Assembly (NCBI RefSeq): GCF_003086295.3
Contig: NC_092044.1
Location: forward strand, 1,927,001 to 1,991,000
DNA length: 64,000 bases
Direction of reading: 5' to 3'
From: Arachis hypogaea
Lineage: Eukaryota; Streptophyta; Magnoliopsida; Fabales; Fabaceae
The notes below the pieces were generated by a model. It worked only from the letters and a program-made list of their open reading frames with translations, had not been told where the DNA came from and ran no database searches. Shown in pieces: positions 48,241-61,429 of this stretch (positions are counted from its first letter, which is position 1; each line of letters begins with the position of its first letter). A program made the position numbers and the translations under genes.

Positions 48241-48280
48241 TGGAATTGTAGAGCTAAACTTTCCCTACATTTCCCTCTCC

Positions 48281-49857
48281 TTAGTCATATGGTATTTGGA
48301 TATATGCTGCATCGCATATAAAGGGGATATCGGCATACATACCGGCGAGAGCACACCTTATGGACTCCAAGACGGTGAAGAGATAAGCGAATGATACGCC
48401 GGTCCAGAAATGCATTCCAAGTTTACCCCAGTAGACCGATAGCGGCATCCAGCGACTCACAGTTCCTATAACCTGCAATGCAATCTCCAACAGCATTCCC
48501 ATCACAACATGGAATCTGAAGAAGTGAGGCCATTCTTTTCTCCTCACGATTCCAAGGTAGGCGACGAAGAAGTATGCCATGAGAAACCAGCTAGGCAGCA
48601 TGCCAATAGCCTCCAGAAAAGGGTATGTCAGGAACTCAAAGTATTCCAAAAAGGGGTTAAGATTGTATGCTGTCTCGGCGTACATCCATGTCTCGTGGAG
48701 AGGCATGAGGTAAGGGAGGCACGCTAATGTTCTCCACCACCATCTTGGTTTCTTGGTCATTTGTGGATAACGCCAACTAGTTGGGACGTCCTTTGATGCT
48801 TGAACGGTTGTAGTAGACCTGCATCGTTTCGGTAACACAGGGATTGTGCGAAATAGAGGATTATGACCCCTACTTGAGAGTAGGCTCGATGCAACAGACA
48901 TGTTCGAGAATGTCATTCCTATCAGAGAAATAAACAATTACAAAAGGAAAATACTTCTCAGCCAGAAACTAATTCCAGAATTAACTGAAAAACTATGATT
49001 GGAATACTTTAAAATTTTCAACCACTCAGAATGTGCTACATGTAGCATGTTGACGAGTAGCATTACTAATTAGAAAATAAGATCATCATTATACTTATTG
49101 TGCAACAATTAGACACAGTATGGCAATGGATCTATACAACAAATTTAACCCTTGTATCGAATAGAGAATACATCCTACAGATGATAGTTTCAGTTATATA
49201 CTAACTGTTGGTAAACATATATGCAGGACTATTATCGATTGAATCTGTCACCAACACTAGTTAGTTCTAGACTTGTATCTCTCATCAATGTTCTCATATA
49301 CACAATCAAAACATGCAGCTATATAACATTAATGTTCATTCAGTGAATTGAATCCCAATCCTCATAATTCCAATCCAATGTAGCATATTCATATCCTCGA
49401 GAAGATATCACTCAAACTATCCAATTTATGATATATTACACCAAGGACATTGAAGCTATTTTTTTTTTCCTCCTACCACCACATTAAGTAAAAAATATGT
49501 GTAGATTATTTTTAAAAACAATGCAACATTTTCCCTATTACAAAGAAGGGGAAAATCAAACTACAGTGCCAGAAGTAATAATCTTGGAAACTTAAACCGC
49601 AATTATTTTCTTCTATTCATGAAAAATTGAACATGTCGACGAATAACTAAAGCAAGGAAAGTACCTCTTTGCAACGAGGATTTACACTCAAAACTATGTC
49701 CAAAAGAGGAAGAGCTCTGAATGTTGGAAACAGCAATCTTGGCAGGAAACTGAGAAGTACAGCATAAGAAAGAGCTACAAGGCATGACACCTTTCCATGG
49801 CCTCGAATTCAAAGGAACACACACTTGTGGAGATGCAACACAACCATTTCGAATCAT
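48281..49857 (-). CDS. TIC20-I: TIC20-I, chloroplast inner-envelope translocon subunit
   Basis: Two coding exons: 49665-49857 and 48281-48918. They splice in frame (AGA G|GA) across a 746-bp GT-AG intron into a 276-residue protein, near the usual length. The first roughly 90 residues are Ser-rich with few acidic residues, as in a plastid transit peptide. The mature part is almost a copy of Arabidopsis TIC20-I as I remember it: MTKKPRWWWRTLACLPYLMP, FLMAYFFVAYLGIVRRKEWP, FRFHVVMGMLLEIALQVIGT and GMYADIPF, ending AAYIQIPYD. Four hydrophobic segments can form the membrane channel part of the TIC complex, which imports precursor proteins across the inner envelope. The ATG at 49857 is the only one that gives the transit peptide. 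A 5'UTR intron precedes it. Confidence 0.95.
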
Positions 49858-49867
49858 GGTTGGCCAA

Positions 49868-50537
49868 CTGACTCAACAACAACAATAACATCAGAACATG
49901 TAAAACATTAGCATTGAAGTATCATCAAACTATCAAACTGAATTCATAAAGTAAGCTAGTAAACACCAGAGCCTAGAGTATTGTGCTTTGTTTGTACATC
50001 TTAGCTTACAACAATTGGTTCCTTATCTACTATCACTTAGATGAAGATTTTAGTAAACATATGAAACTATAGATACAGAATAAAATTTTATTTAAAAAAT
50101 TACACAATTTTTTAGCTAAATCAAACCATAAGTTTAATTGAACTCAATTAATAAAATGCAACCATTTTGAATCATGGTTGGCAAACTGGTTCAACAACAA
50201 CACCACTACTAGAATTACAATTACAACAGTAACAATCAATTCAAATTAAAGATCAACTATTAAAAAATTAAGGACAAAATAAAAAATGCAACAGGATAAG
50301 ATTAAACGAAGAAAAAAGAAAGAGGGAATGAATGCAACATCGTTATAATGACATCACTGCTTGGTTCTTGGTAGTGATGAACACAAATTAAACAAAATAG
50401 ATAAGAAATATGAAACCTAAAAATCAGACTTTGACCAACTATTTCCACAAAATAAGAAGCTTCGAAATCTAGAAACCAAAATAAGTTGAGGGAAAAAAAT
50501 TAAAAGAGAAAGGGTAGAGATAACAAGAGATATGTAC
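49868..50537 (-). other. TIC20-I: 5'UTR intron of TIC20-I
   Basis: The minus-strand donor ACACAG|GTACAT is at 50537, and an acceptor GAGTCAG lies 10 bases before the start codon. The non-coding first exon would lie at about 50538-50610. The intron holds a near copy of the start-codon region at about 50156-50206, and a segment (49875-49985) resembling the NUP50 pseudogene upstream region. Confidence 0.65.
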
Positions 50538-50610
50538 CTGTGTCTCTGAGAAATGAGTGAAAAGAAAGGAGAAGATTTGAAAGTTGGGGTGCAATAGTAA
50601 TACTGATTAG

Positions 50611-51919
50611 TGGGGTTGAGTGTTCATGTGTCTAGGTTTATCTGAACCTCCATCTTCATTTTACAGAAAATACAAAGAACAGTGACGGACACGAGAGAAT
50701 AGAGATAGAAGCATTATTGTTATAAAACGATGATGAAATTCATGTCTGAATTGGGCCTTCCGGGTCGGGTTCAAGGCTTGGTTTCAGGATTTGATTTTAT
50801 TGGGTTATGAAGAAGCATACTCCTTCGGTCGTCCCAGTGATTAAAAAAAATTGCTAGGTAAATATGCAGTTTTTGTAACTAAGTTCAAATAATATTTTTT
50901 TTCCTTATGCTTCTTCTTCTTCTCCTCTTTCCTCAACTAAAATTTCTGGTTATCAATCCTTAAATTCTATTGAATCAACTTGGTAAATTTGACTACAAAA
51001 TGACTTGATCATATAACACCAATGAAAAAAATAATAGTTATAAACTGAAATGGTGGACATTCACATCCAAATCAATAAAATAAAGTACATCAAGTTTAAC
51101 TGTGCACTATGATTTAAAGGTGGTATACTCTTCAGTTTTCACCTTTTAATTCAAACCTAGATTATACTCTACTATGTATTAATTCTAACTAGCTTTTTCA
51201 TTCAATGTTTACTTCAGGTGCCCATTACGTAAAAGGAAAATTACAGGTTGACAGGTTCAACTATTCGGTCGTAGAAAAATTAGGATTTTCTTCTGTAAAT
51301 GTTATACAACCAGAAGATCTTCGGTAAAGCCTGACTAAAATTACGAGATTACCGGATGAAATAAGTGGTCAGATCTACTGATATTTTGTTTGAAACATCA
51401 ACATCCAAAAATTTATTATACTCCTCATTCATAAGCTCTATCCCCTTTAAGAAACTTCTCATATCAAATCGAATTAGTTCTTAAAAATAAGGATAAGAAT
51501 TAAATATTGGTGGCTACATCAAGAAATCTGATCTTCGATTGAAAAGGAGAACAAAAGTGAAAATATACCCCAAATGATTACTCGAGCAATAAATATTACA
51601 AAATCCCAAGCCAAATCGCCGTACAAAATTATGAAGAAATGCGTCATGAGTTGTGAGATTTTAAGACAACAATGTTCCGCTACTGACAATGGAAGTAATA
51701 TTTAATTTCCTCTCTAATTTCCCAAATATACAGCCTAATTGTAATGAAGTATATGATACACTAAAAAATAGAACCAGAATCGGCAGGACTAGGTGGCATG
51801 GCAACATAACAGTAAAAACAGCTAGTTGTCAAAATGGGAGTCAGAAATGGCAACTACAGAAACGATTCATCACCAGAAAGACAAAATTTCGATTTTCATA
51901 CCGCCCCAAACAATTTAAA
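50611..51919. other. Intergenic: TIC20-I promoter side and COPB2 3' region
   Basis: No convincing gene. A plant COPB2 3'UTR probably occupies the last few hundred bases. Open frames at 51689-52096 on the plus strand are the antisense shadow of the final COPB2 exon. Confidence 0.5.
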
Positions 51920-54900
51920 TTATGTCGATGGGGTTTCATACTCTTCCTTAGCCTCGGTACCATTAACGAGGACTGCACCATCGGTAGAATCTGCATCCAC
52001 TACAACTTCCTCTTGGCTTCCTTCCTCTGCATTTTGTTCCTCTGTATATTCCTCTTCGTTTTGTTCGGCCAACTGCAACATAAGCACATAGAATAACGTC
52101 AACCTATTTTAATTCCGTAGAAGCAAAATAAAATTGAGAGCATTATGATAAACCTACCTCATGGTAGGATTCCCCATTCTCTAGAGGCTGTTCCTCTTCT
52201 TCGATCTGCATGTTTCTGAAAGCTTCAACAAGAGGTATGTGTGATTTATCAGCATGGTTGATGTACTCCTCTGCAGGAGGATAAACGCCCCTGAAAAAGA
52301 ATAATAAAAGTAGTTCAGGGAAAGAGATTCGTTGGGATATTTAACACACGATATAACTATCAAAGCTGCAGGAAAGTATATATTTCCCACTCCGACCTTT
52401 TTTCTGCTGCTTTGGATTCAACAGCAAGTGCAACTTGCCAATCGTCAAACAAATTAGGATACTCTTCAGGATCAGCCAATGATTCCGCAGCTTTTGGACT
52501 AACCTATTCATATTAACAAATAAACAACGTAATAAATATGACAGTTCCATTATTGAGAAATAAAAGTACACGATATATCTGAAAAAGAAATTACCTTGTT
52601 CAGATCTTTTCGCCAAATTGCCACTATCTCTGACACCTTGCTTGGGAGATAAGATCGAGCCATTAAAGCAGCCTCAGGAATCCGGTTGCTGCAAAAAGCA
52701 TAACTTTGATCATCAATCCACTCTAATAAACAATGAATAAGAGTAGTGTAGAATATTACCTTTCTATCAACAGTTGAAGGCAATCTTCAAGTTTACCCAG
52801 TGTAAATAAGCAAAGGAATGCAACATTGTTCTTCCCTTGCTCTTTAGCAAGAGTTGCAAGTTTTGAAATTCCTTCAGCATCTCCTAAAGAAGAATATAGC
52901 AGCAATAACCCACTCAAATCCATTGCATGCTTTAGACACTCCTCAGCCATTTCTAACTGCAAGAATGGATGACATAGTGAGATGTAATGGAAATGGATAA
53001 CATAGTGAGATGTAATGGAACAGAAGGGTGACGAAGAATGATCAACATCAAAGCCCCTAGATCATTACTGACAGTGACTAACAATAAATATTTAAAATCC
53101 TACTATGATCAGCATCTATAAAGAAAAACACCTTTCCAGTAGACATGGCTAATTCTCCCAACTGCTTCCATTTAGACTCACTCTGCACTTCCGTGGCAAT
53201 GCTCTGATCGGAGAGGAGAAAAAAGGATGAGTAGTTCTCATAATTTAAAGTGTGAAACAAGAAAGTAATCAGTAAGTTACATTATAAAACTTTTATAAGT
53301 CAAAGGCTATCTCCTTTTTCAGGCACATGAAAATTTTTTAACTTACCTTTGCAACCTCTAATCTCCCAAGCTGCATGGCTAGATCAAACCTATAGTCAGG
53401 GTCAGTAGCTACTTCAAGAGCATCCTCTATCATGCCTCGTGATTCCAGGAATCGAGCCACACTACCATAAAAACAAGTGTATAATTTTAACTAGGACCAT
53501 ATATGACATCTTAGAACCAAGCTTTAGAACTGAACTCCTAATTTAGAAAGTAGAACAATACTCCCTCTATATTAAGAAGAGGGGTAAAACCGCAAAATAT
53601 GAGACTATACACTTGTATCATGAAAGAACATCAAGCAATAACAATAACAATAATTCAGTGTTAAGAATACCATAACAAAGTGGGCAAGAAGTGATGTGCT
53701 ATTAATGAGCTAGTACCTGTTGTGATGCTCTTTAGGAATGGATGGTAGAACTTCATTGGCCCTATCAAAGTCACCACGCATCACAAGAGTCTTGTACTCA
53801 ATCAAGCTCAAAAGTAGTGTGTATCCCATTACACTGAAACCATCAAGAACAGAAATATAATCAAGCACTGCACTACATTATTAGCGTAATATGTGATATC
53901 AAATGATACAAACACTGCACTTACTTGAACTCTTTGTCTATCAAGTAAACCTTACTTTGGCTGGCAAGATATCCCAACAAGTACATAGGACGGTCCAAAT
54001 GAGACATTGTAGTCACCTAAATTCATAATGGTATTTATCAAGAAGCCTTAACTGAGCCAAGTAGTAAAATAAATCCTTTTCTCCGCAACGAATAAACTTA
54101 TCAAGACGTAGAGGTGATAACAAGGAGTTCAATAAACATGAGAATTAGAAGTTTTTTCAAATTGAACCAACTAGGAGAAATTGGCAATACCTCTCCACCA
54201 ACACAATAGTTAAGCCTCCAAGAAGAATTGTTGTAGATAAAACAATCCCCAACCCAGATCCCTGTTCTCACACGCTCATTCATTTCATGGAGGAGCTCAA
54301 AGGCATCTTCAACACCTTGCTCATCAACGGCCGTTTTACTGTCAAGATATGATGCAACAACATCACGCTGCAAAAGTGGAAGTTAAAATTTTTATTGTGT
54401 CTCACTAGCAAATCGCAACCCAATAAAATTTCCCCCCTTTTTTGTGTGTTCAGATAAAATCAACTGTAGATAAAAAGGATAAAGTTAATTAGAACCCTCA
54501 CGTTGTACTTCAAGATGTAGAATGATGTGTCACTTGCAATCACCACTAGATCACCACTATCAGCCCAATAGAGGTTCTGGCACAAAAAATATTTTAAAAG
54601 ATTAGCGACGACTTAGATAGCAATGAACAGAAAACTACACATCACCTCATGAAAGCACTTACTTTCACATTAACATCAATCCGACGAATCAACCTGCATT
54701 CAGCCCAATCATAAAAGCAAATGAAATCATTTGAGCACATTGCCAGTACAGTGCCACCAAATATTCGTTCAGCTGAAAATGTTGGCCGGATACTCTTCTT
54801 TTCCTGAAAGAAAACATAATTCTCACTACAATCAAATTCCCCTGGAGAATAATTATTTCACTTCAAAATATAGTGCCCACGTCAAAGCATTGCAAGCACT

Positions 54901-57900
54901 TAGCTCCTTGTCAAACAAGGATTTTATTGAGGTAAATTTCCATAGGTAGATAATTTTTAGATTTATTAAAATTATATTTCGGATGGAAACAATGTTGTTT
55001 TATAATGCTTAAATTAAATTTTACCCAAAAAAAATATTTCTTAACTTATAAATAATTAGATTTTAATATTAATTTGTCTTTAACTTAACCCATAAATAAA
55101 AAATACTAAATTTGGTAATTATCCATGCAAAAGTAAATTTTTTCATTCATACTTTCCAAACTACATATATGATATATAATACCAGTTTCCCGGGTTCAAG
55201 CCCAATGAATGTGTCGGTTGTCATTATCATTTTCTCTGTTTCTCATTTTATTATTGTAGGATATAGGTTTTCATCATCACTTTTGTCAATGGAAAGAGTA
55301 TCAAATGAATATAGAAGTTCAAAATGAATTAGAAACCTGGAAATTCTTGCTGAAAATCTTAATTTTTGATGTACTTTCTCTCACAGCATACTCCCCATCC
55401 GAAGACCAGACGAATTCCAATGCCGAGCCAAACGATCTATTTCTCCATGCCAAAGCAGTGTATATAATATACTCACCATCTCCACAAACAACAACAAATC
55501 GACCATTTGGATTGTGTTTCAAGCTCTGAATACCAAACATAATCAGAGCACTAGTCAATCACCAGGTGCTAATATGCATGAAGAAACATACAAGTTGTAA
55601 TAATTGAAAACATAATTCTAGTTACAGTTCCCACTTCCGAACGACCTACTAACTAGTTGCCAATGTTTTTTACTTCAAAAACTAGCATAACACAACATAT
55701 AAATATTCATCTATACTGGGAAGAGATACAGCATATCCAGGGAAGAAAAGCTAGGGAGATCATGACAACACTAACCCAACGGAGAAATAACAAACTTTTT
55801 GCATACAAATACTGAAACAAAGTTCAGCCAGGGATCAAGAGAAATATATGAATATAAGGTATCACCAGAGCAATAACGAAGCAAGATCAGGATGAAGACA
55901 TTCCAAAAAATCTGATTTCCTAACAACAGTAAGTTGTTTTTTTTTTTCTGCTTTGCAAACCAGAAACTTTAGGGCACTAATTAAGGAACCGAAAAAAAAA
56001 AAGAGTGAGAGATAAGATTTTAAGTTTAACATACTTTCCATTATTTTTTCCTTAACCAATATTTTTGGGAAACAAATTAGAAAAACAAAAACAAACACAA
56101 ACGAACAAAGATTATTTTAAAAAAAATCATAATATAAAATATACCTATTTTCCTAAAATGCATCCAAGGTTGCAAGTGAGACTATAAACAATCTAAATTA
56201 GAGAATAATACAAGAATGAAACACCATAATAGGAAGTATGTTAACTCACTTGTGGGTAGAGATCACATGTCCCAAGCTCCTTAACAGCCAAAGGTAACCT
56301 TTCCCCATCAGCAATCTAAAATACATAGCACCAGTATGTGTCAATAAAGAAAGACAGAATTCTCTTGGTAAAAAGTTAATAAGGACAGCCAGATTTTCAC
56401 TGCCTGCTTGCTAACTGTAGAGCCAAAAGCCCAAGTGGGCAAAATTCAGCAAATACCTGTGTGTCTGCTCCTACACTTCTTATATTGACAGTCTGAATTT
56501 CATTATGCTTAGCCCAGATAATCTTCCCGCTGTTATCCATGCTGGCCACTGGTTCTTCTCGACCAAGTTTGACCATAATAGTACCTTCATCGTATCCAAT
56601 CACAACCCTGCAGACAAAGATGTACTGGAAATTTATAAAACAAAGAACAAGCAAAGCAAGACCCTCAAAAGCTTCAACAACAACAAAGAAGCCGTGTTCC
56701 ATTTGGTAGGGTTGGCCGCATGGCCGCATGGATCAAATGACAATATAGTACCTTTCCATAGAACATATCTGTGTTTAAATCATTTACACGTAAATCTCTC
56801 TTGAAGGCAATTCTGACGAAATTAAAGAATACGATGATGCATAAGGAGAAAAAACAGTTTTCTCATCAGTATCTACTCAAATGTGAAGACTTGATTCATT
56901 AGAGGCAAGAGATGACAATATTGTCCTATTTAACATTATTCAAGGGGATAAGCAATGAGCCTCAACAAGACTTGGAGAAACTATATCTAATGTAAAAAAA
57001 AAAAAAAAAAGAACTCACCGACGTGAACCCTTGAGGTATCCAATTGCCCAAACTCTTTCAAGACCATAATTCAATGTATTCTCAAGTCTGAAAGCAGATT
57101 AAACCACCATAAAATTGTTAAATGGCCACAATATATTCATAATCGCAACCATACTTCAAACTAGTTTTAGTAAATCTTCAAGTCTAGAAAGGAAAGCTTA
57201 ATTGATGGGAAAATAGTTAATACAATTAGAAGAATCAGATGAAATCCATTCCACTCTGGTGAATCTCGAATCCAGGCATCATTGTCATGAAAAAGAACTC
57301 TCTATAGAGTATAATCTTTTAACAAAAACAGCATGAGTGGAAAGGTTAAGAAGAAACATGAGACAAAATATCATTCTTTCTAGGGGAGAAAAAAGTGTTA
57401 TAAGCCCTCATTGCCTAAGATCAAAAGTCAAGGTTAGTGAAATTATTCAAGTTCCACAAGCCATTGATGACAATTGGCCGAAAGGGCATAAGAAACTAAC
57501 CAAATTGAAGATAAGCTTAGAACTTAGTATTCTATGAATCTCCAATTACCTATACGTTGTGGAATGCCATATTCGTACTGTACCATCCTCAGAACCAGTA
57601 ATAATTATAGGGAGCTCAGGATGAAAGCATACAGCAGATACATTGTGTGTGTGACCCTCCAAAGTCTGGACACAACTTTTAGTCTGATAATCCCATACCT
57701 GTTTCATAGGTTTTATCTATGTAATAATTCCAATCGATATATACATAAAAGGCAAACAAATCTTAGCAAAGTGTAAAGAGAATGAAAAACAGAAAGCAAA
57801 CCTTTGCAGTGTGATCATCAGATCCAGTTATTAGGTAAGGTTTGTCACCACCTGTAAAGTAATCAACACAATTCACTCCTTTCTGATGAGCATCCAATGT

Positions 57901-60900
57901 AAAATTAGGGTCTGGAGAGCCAAGATTCCAAATCTGCAAGGAAGATTATGGCATTAATGCCCTATATTGGAAATAAACAAAATTATACAGGAAACAACTC
58001 ATAAAGAACACATATATACCTTTATGGTGCGATCAAGAGAGGCACTTGCGAAGGTGTTGGTATCTTTAGGGTTAAATGTCACTTGCATGACATAATGAGA
58101 ATGCCCCTCAAATACCTGGGTACAAACCCAGCCCTTGTCCCAATCCCAAAGCTTTATGAGCATATCATCAGATGATGAAAGCACATAAGGAAGGTTAGGA
58201 TGTACTGCCACACACCTAATGTAATCTGTGTGTGCCTCAAATATTTTAACCTTATCCATTGTGTTGTAATTATATACACGAATATGCATATCATCTGCTC
58301 CGGCAACAACCCACTGTTTACGTGCAATAAACTTAGCCGACCTAACTGCAAAATGATGCAGTATATGAGAGCCATGAAAGATATAAAGAAGAAAATGGCT
58401 TACAAACAAAATGCATGAAGTGGCTGATATGTAAACAACAATACAAACAGACCAAAGTTCATGTACCTGGTAATTCAGCTACCTCAAAAGACTTAGCCAT
58501 GGTCTGAAATAGAACCCAGGAAATTAAAGTTAATTGCACAAACAAAGGCATGTGAAGGATTTAAGTAAAGGAACAGGACATTTAAAGGCAGTCAGAACAC
58601 ATAAAACTACACAGAATGCATCAGAAACCTTTGAAATGACATGAAGAAACCACAATGCAATGGAAAAGAAAAAAAGAAAAAATAAACAAAACATATGCAT
58701 GCTACTTAATAAAGTAGAACTAGCAAATACAATATGCAGTATGTGCTAAACTATGCACAACAGTAAAATTCATCTCAAGTACAAAATCGATGGCACTAAT
58801 TCAAGCGTTTAAGGAAACAGATGAAATAAGGTAAACTCCTGATCCGGAACAATGTGGCTTGGAGCTCCACTTGAAATTTCAACAGTTCCTTCCAATCTCT
58901 CCCTCAGTTATGGATTATCTGAACAAATCTCTAACCAACTTTCTCCAATTCTACATCCCTTATTTATTGCCAATTTCCTGTAGCCATCCAACTGCCTCTT
59001 ACCTCTTAACAGACTTGAATCACAGATTTGTTTCATTCAGTATATGATACAACTGGGACCCAAGCATCTAATATAATGTCCAAGACCCATCTTTCCTACA
59101 CTTTGTAATATAGACCTGCTTGAATACAGGTCTCCTATGAGAAAATGTGTCTCCAACATCTCTATTAACAGTGGTATCACATTAAAATATTGCAAAGGAT
59201 GGATTTTGACATTTCTGTCAAAAAGAAGTGGATAACTAGCCTTTCTTCGACATTTTGACAGGTTATTTGTCAGTTGCAGCATCCAAATAACATGTTAGTA
59301 AAACAAATTGTATTGATATCAGTTTTTCCGTTTTGATTGAGAAGGAGGTCATGAGCTCGTGTGGTGAAGCCAATCATAGGATAGAGCGCAGTCAAGTTCA
59401 GCTGGTTGGGATTCAATCTCAGGATCAAAGAGGTATACTTGGTGACAAGTGTGTAAAGGCTCTTTGGTATTTGTTAATCCATATAATGGGGTATATATAT
59501 TTCACACAACTTATATTTCATTCTTTTTCTAGGTACAAAATGCTGTAGTAAGTTCTAACCATTTTTCAACATGAACATCAATAGAAGAGTCGTAATATTC
59601 ACTTTTTGTTTCTTTGGAAATGGCATGAGGGCTGAGGCAGACTATATACAGTTTCTACAATATTTTCTTTTGAATTTTGATAAAGAAGAGTATCATTAAC
59701 ACAAAGAGAAGAATAATACAATAAGATAGTAACTACAAATTTGTTTGTAGGCCATAATTATCAGTTTGACTATTCTAATGGATTCATTGGAACTGAATCA
59801 ACTGATGCATGCAAAAACACTGAAGTTATTCCTTACATAAGAAGTTTACCAGGACTATTTTTAATGAAAGCAAAAGTACATCTTTTGCAAATTAAGATAT
59901 TTAAAGCACAAACATCCTTGAACAATGTCATCTAGTAGCATAGCCACATACTATTGTAATTTTCAAATTTCCCTAGGAGAGAAAGAATAAGAGGCTGCTT
60001 GGAATATGAAGAAAGCAATAACAAACACGCTTCATTCTTGAACTAGCTTCTCGTTATACATAGGCACCATGCAAAATGTCGCTTGTTTAAAGATAAATCA
60101 ATAAAGACCTGTTTCTGACTCAAGTTCCAAGATATAGGAATTCACTAACAAAATATCTTAACTATAAAAAAATAAAATAAAATAAAATAAAAGCTGCCAT
60201 ACCTGAGATTGGTAGTTCCATATGCAGACAGTGCCACTGTATAAACTTGCCAAAATCCTGCATTATTGATGGCAACATCACAAGATTCAGTAAAACGTAA
60301 AGTACGTATAAACTGATCTATCTACTCTCCACGTTCCACAGTAATAATATAATATCAACAGGGTTTCGGTTTAAAATAATATCAGCATTTTCCACAGTTA
60401 ATAAACAACAGCACTCATAAGAGAAACGTTCACAAGCTATCCTCATAGATGCCACACTAGAGAAATACTGAATAAGTTAGTAGTTACATAAATCCATGAT
60501 AAGCATTAAATTAGAGGCCCTGTTTTAACTTCAGCATCATATCATAAAACAATCATTTAGTAGATGAGAAGGCCTAATTACCATGGTTCTGTAGGATGTA
60601 GATCCACAGATTTCACTCTCTCAGATCTTTGAGCAAGCTTTCGCTGATCAAATATTATGGCAAAACGTGAGTTCAAGCATTAACATAAGCTAAACATCCG
60701 CACTATGCCTGGTTGCTTAGAAACCTAATTCACTGAAAACCTCACCGCACAGCTAAACCAGAAAACTTACTAAGCAACCAAACATAAACAAACCTCATAA
60801 TCCAAAACACAAAAGAACAAATCGTACCTTGATTTCGAGTCTGAGAGGCTGCGAACGCAAGTAGAACAACAAACAAGCAAAAAAAAAGTCAATTCACAAT

Positions 60901-61148
60901 TCAATATTAGATCCAATTAGGAGCTAAAACAGATGAACTAACAGTGAAAAAACAAAGCAAAACCAGGAGCGTCACATTTTTCAGGTTCGCATATACATAC
61001 ATAGATAGACAACAGAAACGATTGAAAATCTCAAAATCAGAGACGCGTAACAGGAATAAGGAAACCAAAATGGAAGCGAGTGTTGGTTCCAGATCTAAGA
61101 AGCGTTAGTACGAGGAAACGGATCGAAGAGGAAGAAGAAGCTCACCAT
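51920..61148 (-). CDS. COPB2: Coatomer subunit beta' (beta'-COP)
   Basis: I reconstruct 24 coding exons totalling 2733 bp (910 residues plus stop), all with GT-AG ends and consistent phase: 61146-61148, 60828-60848, 60582-60643, 60203-60257, 58467-58503, 58020-58345, 57802-57933, 57550-57698, 57019-57087, 56457-56607, 56250-56315, 55337-55525, 54663-54803, 54502-54576, 54191-54367, 53925-54016, 53717-53833, 53347-53461, 53132-53203, 52760-52956, 52595-52688, 52397-52503, 52158-52290, 51920-52072. WD40 repeats fill residues 1-300 ([50 protein letters not shown]). A second propeller runs to about 580 ([20 protein letters not shown]), then an alpha-solenoid ([30 protein letters not shown]) and an acidic tail. 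The protein is part of the COPI coat on Golgi-derived vesicles and binds dilysine cargo signals. The first coding exon is only the ATG. Confidence 0.95.
58504..60202 (-). other. COPB2: Large intron 4 of COPB2
   Basis: It lies between the WNYQSQ and TMAKSFEV exons. It contains several open frames of 60-80 codons on both strands, none with recognisable content. I see no nested gene or clear transposon. Confidence 0.7.
60849..61145 (-). other. COPB2: Intron 1 of COPB2, directly after the start codon
   Basis: The donor GTGAGC follows the ATG without a base between, and the acceptor TTCGCAG precedes CCTCTCAGACTC (PLRL). The intron is about 300 bp. Confidence 0.85.
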
Positions 61149-61340
61149 TTTGGTTGTGGAGATTGAAGGAAGAAGGTGGAATCGACGTAGAACACTCTCC
61201 GAAGATCAGAATCGGAGTTCCTGAAGTGGTAGAGAACGAGATCGAGCTCCGAGAGAAAGAGAGAGAAGGTTTTTTGCGTTGGGTTGGGAAAGAGCAGAGT
61301 GTAAAAATGTAGATACGATCGATTGAGGGAGGAAGAAAGA
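61149..61340 (-). promoter_or_regulatory. COPB2: COPB2 5'UTR and proximal promoter region
   Basis: A CT/GA-rich leader (read on the minus strand: TTCTTCCTCC, then CTCTCTTTCTCTC) lies directly upstream of the ATG, as is common in plant housekeeping genes. I see no clear TATA box, so the transcription start is not placed. Confidence 0.4.
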
Positions 61341-61429
61341 AGAGAAGTGTTGTGCTTTGCAGTTAAGGCAGTATTTACGACTATACCACTGCTAGTAAGG
61401 GATGCTGGAAATGGTGTTAACACTTAACA

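Noticed and set aside
50726..50800. Short similarity to 61905-61980 (CATGTCTGAATTGGGC and following)
   Set aside because: Only about 50 bp of patchy match next to two unrelated genes; may be chance or a small repeat scrap.
58859..59935. Open frames of 60-80 codons in COPB2 intron 4
   Set aside because: Short, on both strands, no domain or splice logic, and they fall inside an intron defined by matching exons on both sides.
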